A stretch of DNA of 50,367 nucleotides, taken from positions 1-50,367 of the forward strand of contig JAFAXX010000015.1 in NCBI GenBank assembly GCA_019240655.1. Reading direction: 5' to 3'. The notes beneath the pieces are model-generated. The model saw nothing but the letters and a program-made list of their open reading frames with translations, searched no databases and was not told where the DNA came from. The DNA is from Solirubrobacterales bacterium (GTDB lineage: Bacteria; Actinomycetota; Thermoleophilia; Solirubrobacterales; Solirubrobacteraceae). Position numbers and translations under genes: made by a program. Positions 8,870 to 16,869 of the stretch are shown here, piece after piece (the stretch's first letter is position 1; the number at the start of each line of letters is the position of its first letter).

Positions 8870-8983
8870 GTGAAAGTACGACCGTCGGTCAAGCCGATGT
8901 GCGAGAAGTGCAAGATCATCCGCCGGCATGGACGGGTCCTCGTGATCTGCTCGAATCCGCGTCACAAGCAGAGGCAGGGCTGA
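8870..8983 (+). CDS. rpmJ: 50S ribosomal protein L36
   Basis: A 37-residue protein beginning [15 protein letters not shown] with the zinc site C11-x2-C14, C27 and H32 and the end NPRHKQRQG, the complete zinc-binding L36. The start is GTG 8870. The ATG at 8852 in another frame ends after six codons. rpsM begins three bases after the stop, so the two are translated together. Confidence 0.97.
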   Translation: MKVRPSVKPMCEKCKIIRRHGRVLVICSNPRHKQRQG

Positions 8984-8986
8984 GCC

Positions 8987-9370
8987 ATGGCACGTATCTC
9001 CGGCGTCAACATCCCTCTCAACAAGCGCGTCGAAATCGGGCTGACCTACATCTACGGCGTCGGGCGCTCGACCTCCAACAAGCTCCTCGCCGAGGCTGGG
9101 ATCGAGCCCGACCGCAAGGTCCGCGACCTCACCGAGGACGAGGTGATCAAGCTGCGCGACGCGATCGACGGCTCGCTCACCGTCGAGGGCGACCTGCGCC
9201 GTGAGCGCTCGCAGAACATCAAGCGCCTGCAGGAGATCGGCTGCTATCGGGGCCTGCGCCACCGCCGTGGCCTGCCCGTGCGCGGTCAGAACACGAAGAC
9301 CAACGCGCGCACGCGCAAAGGCCCGAAGCGCATGCAGGTGGCCGGAAAGAAGAAGGCCGGTAAGAAGTGA
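8987..9370 (+). CDS. rpsM: 30S ribosomal protein S13
   Basis: A 127-residue protein starting [26 protein letters not shown] and containing the [23 protein letters not shown] tail, both diagnostic of S13. It sits in the 30S head and contacts tRNA and L5. The Lys-rich end (KKKAGKK) overlaps the GTG of rpsK by four bases. Confidence 0.98.
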   Translation: MARISGVNIPLNKRVEIGLTYIYGVGRSTSNKLLAEAGIEPDRKVRDLTEDEVIKLRDAIDGSLTVEGDLRRERSQNIKRLQEIGCYRGLRHRRGLPVRGQNTKTNARTRKGPKRMQVAGKKKAGKK

Positions 9371-9765
9371 GTCCAGCCCCCCGTAGACCTCAGCGCGGCC
9401 GTCGCCGCGTGCGCAAGAACGTGCCAATCGGCCAGGCGCACATCAAGACCTCGTTCAACAACACGATCGTCTCCCTCACCGACCGCGAGGGCAACGTGAT
9501 CGCGTGGGAGTCCGCCGGCGGGGCCGGCTTCAAGGGCTCGCGCAAGTCGACGCCGTTCGCCGCCCAGGTGACCGCGGATGCCGCGGCGCGCAAGGGCATC
9601 GAGCACGGCATGCAGAGGGTCGAGGTCTTCGTGAAGGGTCCCGGGTCGGGCCGGGAGACGGCGATCCGCTCGCTGCAGGCGGCCGGCCTCGACGTGACCA
9701 ACGTCAGGGACGTCACTCCCCAGGCGCACAACGGCTGCCGGCCTCGGAAACGGAGGCGTGTCTGA
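9367..9765 (+). CDS. rpsK: 30S ribosomal protein S11
   Basis: A 132-residue protein with [37 protein letters not shown] and ending [18 protein letters not shown], the classic S11 signature. S11 forms the 30S platform near the E site. GTG 9367 overlaps the rpsM stop. The stop TGA shares its final A with the ATG of rpsD. Confidence 0.98.
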   Translation: MSPAPRRPQRGRRRVRKNVPIGQAHIKTSFNNTIVSLTDREGNVIAWESAGGAGFKGSRKSTPFAAQVTADAAARKGIEHGMQRVEVFVKGPGSGRETAIRSLQAAGLDVTNVRDVTPQAHNGCRPRKRRRV

Positions 9766-10385
9766 TGGCTCGTGACAGCTCACCCCAGTGCAAGCAGTGC
9801 CGCCGGGAGGGGCAAAAGCTCTTCCTCAAGGGCGAGCGCTGCCTGACCGACAAGTGCGGCGTCGAGCGGCGCTCCTACCCGCCCGGCGAACACGGCCGCG
9901 GTCGCCAGAGGCAGAGCGAGTACCGCGTCCAGCTGCGGGAGAAGCAGAAGGCCCGCCGCTACTACGGCGTGCTCGAGAAGCAGTTCCGGAACTACTACGA
10001 GAAGGCCTCGCGCCAGCCCGGGATCACGGGCGAGAACCTGTTGCGGATGCTCGAGTGCCGGTTCGACAACGTCCTCGTCCGGCTCGGCTTCGCGGCCTCC
10101 CGGCGTCAGGCCCGGCAGCTGATCCTGCACGGCCACTGGACCGTCAACGGCCGCCGCGTGAACATCCCCTCCTATCAGCTCCGGGATGGCGACGTTGTCG
10201 CGATCCACACCGGCTCGACCGCGACGCAGGTGATTCGCGACGCCACCGAGCTGACCGGGCAGGTGCCGGCGTGGCTGCAGGCCGACCACGACTCGCTCAC
10301 GGCGAAGGTGCTCCGCAAGCCCGAGCGGCGGGAGATCGCCGCGCCGGTGCAGGAGCAGCTGATCGTCGAGCTTTACTCGAAGTAA
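9765..10385 (+). CDS. rpsD: 30S ribosomal protein S4, zinc-binding form
   Basis: A 206-residue protein. The N-terminal zinc site is C9-x2-C12, C26, C31, the C+ form. The S4 RNA-binding domain follows (RLGFAASRRQARQLILHGHWTVNGRRVNIPSYQLRDGD, about 95-150), and the end is LIVELYSK. S4 starts 16S rRNA assembly and in many bacteria regulates the alpha operon. TGATG overlap with rpsK fixes the start. Confidence 0.98.
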   Translation: MARDSSPQCKQCRREGQKLFLKGERCLTDKCGVERRSYPPGEHGRGRQRQSEYRVQLREKQKARRYYGVLEKQFRNYYEKASRQPGITGENLLRMLECRFDNVLVRLGFAASRRQARQLILHGHWTVNGRRVNIPSYQLRDGDVVAIHTGSTATQVIRDATELTGQVPAWLQADHDSLTAKVLRKPERREIAAPVQEQLIVELYSK

Positions 10386-10474
10386 CTCTTCTTGGCCGCG
10401 CGGGCCGGTTGGCTGGTGCGCGGCGCCGACAGCCGCCTCGGCGGCGGCAGTAACCCAACGACGTTAGGACCCTG

Positions 10475-11455
10475 ATGCTCGACTTCCAAGTCCCCCGAAT
10501 CTCCAGCGAGAGTGTCGACGACAACCGCGGCTCGTTCACCATCGAACCCCTCGACCGCGGCTTCGGCTACACCTTCGGCAACTCGCTGCGACGCGTTCTC
10601 CTGTCGTCCCTGGCGGGGGCCGCGGTGACTTCTGTGCGGATCGAAGGCGTCGCCCACGAGTTCTCCACCATCCGGGGCGTCAAGGAGGACGTGACCGACA
10701 TCGTCTTGAACCTGAAAGGCGTGGTTTGCCGGATGCACTCGGACGCCACCGAGATCGAGGCGCCGCTGGTCGTCACCGGACCGGGCGACATCACCGCCAA
10801 GGACATCGACCTGCCCTCCGGCGTCGAGATCCTGAACCCCGACGCGCACATCGCCACGCTCGAGCGCAAGACCAAGCTCGAGGTCTACCTGACCATCGGC
10901 CGCGGCCGCGGCTACCGCCCGGCGGAGGAGAACAAGTCCGCAGACCAGCCGATCGGCGTGATCCCGATCGACTCGATCTTCTCCCCGGTGCGCCGCGTCG
11001 CCTACAACGTCGAGCAGGCTCGCGTCGGCCAGCGCACGGACTTCGACAAGCTGACACTCGACATCGAGACCGACGGCTCGATCGACCCCCACGCGGCGCT
11101 GCGCGAGGCGGCCGAGATCCTGATCTCCCAGCTGGCCATCTTCACCGACGCCGATCGCGTGGTCGAGCTGCGCGAGGCGGGGACGCCGGGGGTGCTCGAG
11201 CCCGGGATGGCGGGCGCCGGCGTGGCGGGCGCCCCATCGCGGCCGCCGAACGCGATGGACGACATCCTGATCGAGGAGCTCGAGCTCGGAGTGCGCTCCT
11301 ACAACTGCCTGAAGCGCGCGGGCATCCAGACGGTCGGCGATCTCGTCTCGAAGACCGAGGGCGAGCTGAACGCGATCCCGAACTTCGGCAAGAAGTCGAT
11401 CGACGAGGTGATCGAGACGCTTCACGCCCGCGGGCTCGGGCTCCGGGGCGAGTAG
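10475..11455 (+). CDS. rpoA: RNA polymerase alpha subunit
   Basis: A 326-residue protein. The N-terminal assembly domain (1 to ~235) includes [22 protein letters not shown] and [22 protein letters not shown] linker with a Gly/Ala insert ([17 protein letters not shown]) leads to the C-terminal domain (~265-326), whose [21 protein letters not shown] binds DNA UP elements and activators. ATG 10475. The 89-base gap after rpsD carries no evident structure apart from GC-rich dyads. Confidence 0.98.
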   Translation: MLDFQVPRISSESVDDNRGSFTIEPLDRGFGYTFGNSLRRVLLSSLAGAAVTSVRIEGVAHEFSTIRGVKEDVTDIVLNLKGVVCRMHSDATEIEAPLVVTGPGDITAKDIDLPSGVEILNPDAHIATLERKTKLEVYLTIGRGRGYRPAEENKSADQPIGVIPIDSIFSPVRRVAYNVEQARVGQRTDFDKLTLDIETDGSIDPHAALREAAEILISQLAIFTDADRVVELREAGTPGVLEPGMAGAGVAGAPSRPPNAMDDILIEELELGVRSYNCLKRAGIQTVGDLVSKTEGELNAIPNFGKKSIDEVIETLHARGLGLRGE

Positions 11456-11463
11456 CTTCGCCG

Positions 11464-11556
11464 TGGGGTCTCCGTCTCGGTCTCGGTCTCACCGGTCTCG
11501 GTCACACCGGTCTCGGTCACACCGGTCTCGGTCTCGGCCTCGGTAAGGTCCCGGTC
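11464..11556 (+). repeat. GGTCTC/ACCGGTCTCGGTC simple repeat between rpoA and rplQ
   Basis: The 107-base gap between rpoA and rplQ is almost entirely variants of GGTCTCGG and a 15-base ACCGGTCTCGGTCAC-type unit, with only C/T and small spacer differences. It would read as [10 protein letters not shown] repeats but has no start. The strand bias (C+T-rich) distinguishes it from neighbouring DNA. It may be a slippage-prone leader for rplQ. Confidence 0.85.
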
Positions 11557-11562
11557 TCAGTC

Positions 11563-11916
11563 ATGCGACACCAACGACAGCGATACCAGCTCTCGCGCAC
11601 CGCGTCCCATCGGAAGGCGTTGCTGATGAACCTCTCCAAGGAGGTGATTCAGCACGAGCGGATCCGGACCACCGAGGCGAAGGCCAAGGCGGTCAAGCCC
11701 GAGCTCGAGAGGCTGATCACCCTGGCCAAGCGGGGCGACCTGCACGCGCGCCGCCAGGCGCTCTCCGCGCTCGGTCAGGACAAGTTCACCGTCTACAAGC
11801 TGTTCGAGGAGGTCGCCCCGCGATACGTGGAGCGGCCGGGCGGCTACACGCGGATCCTGAAGCTCGGGCCGCGCCGGTCCGACGCGACGGAGATGGTTCT
11901 GCTCGAGCTGGTGTAG
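11563..11916 (+). CDS. rplQ: 50S ribosomal protein L17
   Basis: A 117-residue protein starting [42 protein letters not shown], the L17 signature, and ending [25 protein letters not shown]17 lies beside the peptide exit tunnel. ATG 11563 is chosen because family similarity begins there; the open frame upstream is antisense-like to rpoA and the repeat. The stop TAG overlaps the GTG of truA (TAGTG overlap by one base). Confidence 0.98.
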   Translation: MRHQRQRYQLSRTASHRKALLMNLSKEVIQHERIRTTEAKAKAVKPELERLITLAKRGDLHARRQALSALGQDKFTVYKLFEEVAPRYVERPGGYTRILKLGPRRSDATEMVLLELV

Positions 11917-12665
11917 TGCTCAGCCGGCTTCGGCTGGAGTACGACGGTAGGGGGTTCGCGGGCTGGGCCTCTCAGCCGGGTCGGCGTACGGTTCAGGACG
12001 AGGTCGAGCGTGCGCTCGCCGTCGTGCTGCGGGTGCCCGGGATTGCGGTGACGGTGGCCGGGCGGACCGACGCCGGCGTGCACGCCTGGGGGCAGGTAGC
12101 CTCGTATGTGGGGCCGCCGGCGAGGGTTGAGTCGCTGAACGCGCTGCTTCCCGACGATGTGGCGGTGCTGTCGTGCGCGGCCGTCGATGACGGGTTCGAC
12201 GCCCGGCGCAGCGCGACCAGCCGGGCGTACTGCTACCGCGTGCTCGCCCGGCGGGGGCGGGAGGCGCTCGAGCGGGGGCGGGTGCTGCACTGGCCGTTCG
12301 GGGTCGACTCGGCGGCGCTCGACGCGTGCGCGGCGGCGCTGGTGGGGACGCACGACTTCACCGCGTTCACGCCCTCTGAGAGCTACCACGTGCGCTTCGA
12401 GCGAGAGGTGTACGCGGCGTTCTGGCGGCGCGACGCGAGCGGGGACGTGTTGTCGTTCTGGATCGAGGCCGACGCCTTCATGCGGGGGATGAACCGGGTG
12501 CTGGTGGGCACTATGCTGCAGGTCGCCGGCGGGCGGCGGTCGGTGGAGGAGTTCGTGGGGTTGCTCGGCGGGCGGCCACGGGCGGCGGCGGGGCCGACCG
12601 CGCCGGCGCACGGGCTTCACCTCGTGGGGGTCGGGTACGGGGGGGAGCGGGTCCTGAGGCCGTAG
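11916..12665 (+). CDS. truA: tRNA pseudouridine38-40 synthase TruA
   Basis: A 249-residue enzyme converting U38-U40 of the tRNA anticodon stem-loop to pseudouridine. Motifs: YDGRGFAGWASQPGRRTVQDEVE at the N-terminus, catalytic D52 in GRTDAGVHAWGQV, the ARRSATSRAYCYRV block and FMRGMNRVLVGTMLQVAGG near the C-terminus. GTG start overlaps rplQ. truA downstream of rplQ is the usual actinobacterial order and probably ends the alpha operon. Confidence 0.96.
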   Translation: MLSRLRLEYDGRGFAGWASQPGRRTVQDEVERALAVVLRVPGIAVTVAGRTDAGVHAWGQVASYVGPPARVESLNALLPDDVAVLSCAAVDDGFDARRSATSRAYCYRVLARRGREALERGRVLHWPFGVDSAALDACAAALVGTHDFTAFTPSESYHVRFEREVYAAFWRRDASGDVLSFWIEADAFMRGMNRVLVGTMLQVAGGRRSVEEFVGLLGGRPRAAAGPTAPAHGLHLVGVGYGGERVLRP

Positions 12666-12693
12666 GGACCGTTCATTGTGGCCTGGACGGTCC
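12666..12693 (+). terminator. Possible terminator hairpin after truA
   Basis: GGACCGT (12666-12672) pairs with ACGGTCC (12687-12693) across a 14-base loop, starting one base after the truA stop codon. The 3' flank AGTTTGTG is only weakly T-rich, so intrinsic termination is uncertain. Confidence 0.4.
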
Positions 12694-12733
12694 AGTTTGT
12701 GAGCGCCGGGCGATCTCTTGGCGGCTTGGCTGT

Positions 12734-12840
12734 GGGGCGGTTCGGATTTTGGGGCGCTTGCGTTTTTTGGGGCGGTTGCGATTTCGGGGGCGGTTGCGAT
12801 TTCGGGGGCGGTTGCGATTCCGGGGCGGTTGCGATTTCCG
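12734..12840 (+). repeat. Degenerate 17-18-bp tandem repeats, GGGGCGGTTGCGATTTC
   Basis: About six imperfect units of GGGGCGGTTGCGATTTC-type sequence run head to tail. Copies differ by single-base changes and by length of the G and T runs. They lie in a 346-base gap between truA and the next gene, with no supported ORF. Function is unknown; a long frame crosses them but has no start signal. Confidence 0.85.
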
Positions 12841-12900
12841 TGGCCGGGGGCGAACTTCGTGGCCCCCGAGCCTCAGGCCAGTGTGGGTTTTTTGGATCCG

Positions 12901-13042
12901 GAGCGACCAAAATGCTCCTCGCGCGGCGGGCGGGCAGTCGCGGACGCGATATCTGGCGGTGAGCGACCAAAATCGCGGCCGCGTGCGCGACCCGCTAACG
13001 CGGGGAACGAAATGGTCGGTCGGGCGGGGAATGAAATGGTCG
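12901..13042. promoter_or_regulatory. Cluster of CGACCA/TGGTCG motifs upstream of AbiEi-like gene
   Basis: GAGCGACCAAAAT occurs at 12901 and again at 12961, exactly 60 bases apart. The reverse complement core TGGTCG occurs at 13013 and 13037 within a 24-base duplication at the start of the coding frame. Four copies in two orientations before one gene resemble an operator array. The same core appears inverted at about 22201 (ATTTTGGTCGCT). Binding is inferred, not shown. Confidence 0.4.
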
Positions 13043-13968
13043 GTCGGGCGGGGGCCGGCACGGTAACCGCCCGCATCGCGGGCACCGCCACGAGGCAGCA
13101 GGGACTGGTGACACGCCGGCAGCTGCACGAGCACGGCCTCGACGACAGCGCCATCAAGCGGCGCGTGGCCAACGGCACGCTTTACCGCGTCTTTCACGGC
13201 GTGTACCTGGTCGGGCACCAGGCGCGCGCACCGATCGCGCGCGAGACCGCGGCGCTGCTGGCCTGCGGCAACGCCGCGGTGATCAGCCACCGCTCGGCGG
13301 CGGCGCTGTGGTCGATGGTCCCCCGCGACGGCGGCGAGGTTCATGTCACGGTGCTCAGGCGCAAGGTGCGCTCGCGCCCCGGACTCCGCGTCCACCAGAC
13401 CGCGCACCTGACTTCGGTCGATATCCGCCCAAAGGACGGTATTGCGCTCACCTCACCGGTCAGGACTCTGCTCGACCTGGCCGCCGACGGCGACGCGCGA
13501 CTCGAGGACGCGTTCACCGAGGCGCACGGCCTGCGGCTGTTGCGGAGCGGCGAGCTCGAGGCGGCAATCGGCCGCGCGTCCGGGCGTCCCGGTGTCATCG
13601 CCCTCCGTGCCCTCATCGCGAGCCACGCGTCGGGCTACACCCGGTCCAAGGGCGAGCTGGAGATGCGCAGGCTGGTGCGAGCCGCGCACCTGCCGCCGCC
13701 GCTGGTCAACGCCCACCTCCATGGCTACATGGTCGACTTCCTGTGGTCCGACCGCCGCCTCGTGGTCGAGTTCGACGGCTATGCCGCCCACGGGCATCGC
13801 GTCGCCTTCGAACGCGACCGCAGGCGCGACGCCGTCCTCGTGGCCGCCGGCTATCGGGTGATCCGAGTCACCTGGCGCCAGTTGCTCGACGAGCCGCTCA
13901 CCGTGGTCGCCCGCCTGGCGACGTCCCTGGCGGTCGGGGACCGAGCTGACGCCCGCCCCCGAGGCTAG
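13012..13968 (+). CDS. AbiEi-like winged-helix / DUF559 nuclease-fold protein
   Basis: About 318 residues. The N-terminal part (IAGTATRQQGLVTRRQLHEHGLDDSAIKRRVANGTLYRVFHGVYLVGH) looks like the winged-helix domain of AbiEi-type antitoxins. The C-terminal part (VDFLWSDRRLVVEFDGYAAHGHRVAFERDRRRDAVLVAAGYRVIRVTWRQL) matches the DUF559/Vsr-like fold, with D, E-F-D and a final R-x-T-W as likely active-site positions. Starts at 13012 or 13036 are both possible because NEMVGRAG is duplicated there. Such fusions are common in Solirubrobacterales as stand-alone genes. No partner toxin is adjacent, so a toxin-antitoxin role is unproven. Confidence 0.7.
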   Translation: MVGRAGNEMVGRAGAGTVTARIAGTATRQQGLVTRRQLHEHGLDDSAIKRRVANGTLYRVFHGVYLVGHQARAPIARETAALLACGNAAVISHRSAAALWSMVPRDGGEVHVTVLRRKVRSRPGLRVHQTAHLTSVDIRPKDGIALTSPVRTLLDLAADGDARLEDAFTEAHGLRLLRSGELEAAIGRASGRPGVIALRALIASHASGYTRSKGELEMRRLVRAAHLPPPLVNAHLHGYMVDFLWSDRRLVVEFDGYAAHGHRVAFERDRRRDAVLVAAGYRVIRVTWRQLLDEPLTVVARLATSLAVGDRADARPRG

Positions 13969-13982
13969 GATCAACTGACGAG

Positions 13983-14807
13983 ATGCGCGTACTGCTGACC
14001 AACGACGACGGCATCGAGGCCGCGGGCCTCCAGGCACTCCGCCAAGCGCTGAACGCGCTGCCCGAGATCGAGCTGGTGGTGATCGCGCCGGACGGCAACC
14101 GCTCGGCGATGGCGCGCTCGATCACCACCCGGCGGCCGCTCTGGGTCCAGGAGGTCGACTTCGGCGACGGAACCGTCGGCTATGCGACGGACGGAACGCC
14201 CGTGGACTGCGTACGGCTGGCCCGGCTCGGGCTGGTGGAGGGATTCGAGGCCGAGCTCGTCGTCTCCGGGATCAACCACGGGGCGAACCTCGGCGACGAC
14301 ATCACGTACTCGGGCACGGTGGCGGCGGCGCTCGAGGCGATCGTGCTCGGGCTCCCCGGGATCGCCGTCTCGCAGCAGTCGAACGCGCTAGAGCTCGACT
14401 TCGTCTCCGGCGAGGGCTACGACTTCACCTCCGCGGCAAGCTTCACCGCTCGGCTCGTGGCCGAGCTCGAGAGCGTGCCGCTGCCCGCGGGCACGCTGCT
14501 CAACATCAACGTCCCCGGCACAGAGCCGGACGGGGTCGAGGTGGCGCGCCTCGGCAAGCGGGTGTACCGCGACGAGCTCTCGCTTGTCGACGAAGGCGCC
14601 GGGGGCCGCCGGCTCTACCGGATCTACGGCGACGCCAGCTACGAGGCCGACGAGTGCGGCACCGACGTGACCGCGGTGGCCGAGGGGCGGATCGCGGTGA
14701 CCCCGATCCACTTCGACCTCACCGATCGCGGGGGGCTCTCCGCGCTGCAGCGCTACGACCTCGCCCGTCTGGTCGCGCCGGCCGCCCGTGAGGTCGCCGA
14801 ATCATGA
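13983..14807 (+). CDS. surE: 5'/3'-nucleotidase SurE
   Basis: A 274-residue metal-dependent phosphatase acting on nucleoside monophosphates. It begins MRVLLTNDDGIEAAGL, with the metal-binding NDDG, then APDGNRSAM, TPVDCVRL and SGINHGANLGDDITYSGTVAAALEA, the complete SurE signature. The C-terminal ~20 residues look variable. A TAGGAT -10-like box (13966-13971) lies 11 bases before the ATG, suggesting a very short leader. The stop overlaps the ligA start (ATGA). Confidence 0.95.
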   Translation: MRVLLTNDDGIEAAGLQALRQALNALPEIELVVIAPDGNRSAMARSITTRRPLWVQEVDFGDGTVGYATDGTPVDCVRLARLGLVEGFEAELVVSGINHGANLGDDITYSGTVAAALEAIVLGLPGIAVSQQSNALELDFVSGEGYDFTSAASFTARLVAELESVPLPAGTLLNINVPGTEPDGVEVARLGKRVYRDELSLVDEGAGGRRLYRIYGDASYEADECGTDVTAVAEGRIAVTPIHFDLTDRGGLSALQRYDLARLVAPAAREVAES

Positions 14808-16837
14808 GCGCGGCGCAGCCGGTCACCGACATGGACCCGGCCGAGCGGGCGGTCGAGCTCCGGCGCCTGCTCGACTACCACGGCTACCGCTACTACGTGC
14901 TCGATGATCCGGAGATCGGCGACGACGAGTACGACGCCCTGCTCGACGAGCTGCGGGCGATCGAGCAGCGCCACCCGGAGCTGAAGACCCCAGACTCGCC
15001 GACCCAGCGGATCGGCGGCGAGCCGGTGAGCGACCTCGAGAAGGTGCGCCATCCGCAGGCGATGCTCTCACTCGCCAACGCCCGGTCGGCCGACGAGTTG
15101 CGCGCCTGGATCCAGCGGATGCGCAACCACCTGGCGCGGGAAGGGATCGAGGACCCGCAGTTCGAGTATGTCGCCGAGCCGAAGATCGACGGGCTGGCGA
15201 TCTCGCTGATCTACCGCGACGGCGTGTTCGAGCGTGGGGCCACCCGCGGGAACGGGGAGATCGGCGAGGACGTCACCCACAACCTTCGCACGATGCCGGC
15301 GATCCCGCTGCGACTGGACGTCGAGGATCCCCCGCGGATGATCGAGGTGCGCGGCGAGGTGTACATGTCGCTGCCCGACTTCGCCAAGCTGAACGAACGG
15401 CGCGCCGAGGCGGGCCTGTCGACCTTCATGAACCCGCGCAACTCGGCGGCTGGCACGATCCGCCAGCTCGATCCCAAGCTGGCCGCCGACCGTCCGCTGT
15501 CGTTCTGGGCCTACCAGATCGGTGCCACCGAGGGCATCAGCTTCGCTTCGCACTGGGACGCGCTCGAGTGGCTGCGCGAACATCGCTTCCGGGTCCACCC
15601 CGATGTCAAGAAGCTGCGCACGGAGGACGAGGTGGTGGCGCAGTGCCGTTCATGGGAAGAGCGCCGCGGCTCCCTCGAGTTCGAGATCGACGGCGTCGTG
15701 GTCAAGGTCAACGAGGTCGAGCTCCAGCGGCGTCTCGGCGTCGTGGGTCGTGAGCCTCGCTGGGCGATCGCGTGGAAGTTCCCGCCCACCACCGCGGTCA
15801 CCCGCCTCAATCAGATCGGGTGGAATCCGGGGAAGTTCGGCGATCTGCATCCCTACGCGATGCTCGAGCCGGTCCGCGTCGGCGGCGTGACGATCAAGCT
15901 GGCGACCCTGCACAACGAGGAGGACCTCAGGCGCAAGGACATCCGGGAAGGCGAGGAGGTGATCGTGCTGCGGGCCGGCGACGTCATCCCGCAGGTGCTC
16001 TCGCCGGCGCCGCACGTCGCCGAGCGCCCGGATCGCCCGGACTCCCCGCGGCCGCCGGGCGAATGCCCGATCTGCCATACCCCGACGGTGAAGCCCGAAG
16101 ACTCCGTGTTCACGCGCTGCCCCAACCGCGACTGCCCCGGCCGGCGCTGGCAGCTGCTCAAGCACTTCGCCGGGGCGATGGACGTCGACGGGCTGGGCGA
16201 GAAGCAGGTGAGCCTGTTCATGGAGCTTGGGTGGGTGCGCACGGCGGCCGACTTCTATCGGCTCGATCCGGAACAGATCGCCTCCCAGACCGGGTTCGGC
16301 CGGGTCTCGGCCGAGAAGCTGGTCGCGGCGATTGCCGACTCCAGGCGCCAGCCGTTCGGACGGGTCCTCTACGCCCTGGGGATCGAGGATGTCGGGTACG
16401 TCACCGGACGGAGCCTGGCCCAGCAGTTCCGCTCGGTTGAAGCGCTACTCGAGGCGGCGCCGGAGGAGATCGAGCAGACGTCCGGCGTGGGCCCGAAGAT
16501 GGCTCGTAGGATTCACGCTCAGCTGCACGACGCGCAGATGCAGAGCCTGATCGCGGACCTGCGCGAGGAAGGCCTGCGCTTCCGCGAGGAGGGACCGGCG
16601 CCCGGCGAGGGGCGCATGGCCGGAAAGACGTTCGTGCTGACCGGAACCCTTCCCGACCTCACGCGGGAGCAGGCGAGCGAGATGATCACTCGCGCCGGCG
16701 GCCGGGTCACCGGTTCGGTGTCAGGCAAGACGGATTACGTGGTGGCCGGCGCCAGCCCCGGATCGAAGCTCGCGCAGGCCGAGCGTCTGGGCGTCGAGGT
16801 GCTCGACGAAGCCGGGCTGCGTGCGCTGCTGTCCTGA
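14804..16837 (+). CDS. ligA: NAD-dependent DNA ligase LigA
   Basis: A 677-residue replicative ligase sealing nicks with NAD+. Domain order: Ia (residues 8-75), adenylation domain with K127 in EPKIDGLAI, RGEVYM and EFEIDGVVVKVN, OB fold (WKFPPTTAVTRL), four-Cys zinc finger (CPICH...CPNRDCPGR), helix-hairpin-helix repeats and a C-terminal BRCT domain (KTFVLTGTLPDLTREQASEMI). Length is normal. It overlaps surE by four bases and is convergent with dacB. Confidence 0.97.
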   Translation: MSAAQPVTDMDPAERAVELRRLLDYHGYRYYVLDDPEIGDDEYDALLDELRAIEQRHPELKTPDSPTQRIGGEPVSDLEKVRHPQAMLSLANARSADELRAWIQRMRNHLAREGIEDPQFEYVAEPKIDGLAISLIYRDGVFERGATRGNGEIGEDVTHNLRTMPAIPLRLDVEDPPRMIEVRGEVYMSLPDFAKLNERRAEAGLSTFMNPRNSAAGTIRQLDPKLAADRPLSFWAYQIGATEGISFASHWDALEWLREHRFRVHPDVKKLRTEDEVVAQCRSWEERRGSLEFEIDGVVVKVNEVELQRRLGVVGREPRWAIAWKFPPTTAVTRLNQIGWNPGKFGDLHPYAMLEPVRVGGVTIKLATLHNEEDLRRKDIREGEEVIVLRAGDVIPQVLSPAPHVAERPDRPDSPRPPGECPICHTPTVKPEDSVFTRCPNRDCPGRRWQLLKHFAGAMDVDGLGEKQVSLFMELGWVRTAADFYRLDPEQIASQTGFGRVSAEKLVAAIADSRRQPFGRVLYALGIEDVGYVTGRSLAQQFRSVEALLEAAPEEIEQTSGVGPKMARRIHAQLHDAQMQSLIADLREEGLRFREEGPAPGEGRMAGKTFVLTGTLPDLTREQASEMITRAGGRVTGSVSGKTDYVVAGASPGSKLAQAERLGVEVLDEAGLRALLS

Positions 16838-16869
16838 GGCGCGCCCGCGTGCGGTCGTTACTGGGCCGG

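Noticed and set aside
12734..12840. Possible CRISPR array
   Set aside because: Units are 17-18 bases, head to tail without spacers; this is a simple tandem repeat and no cas gene is near.
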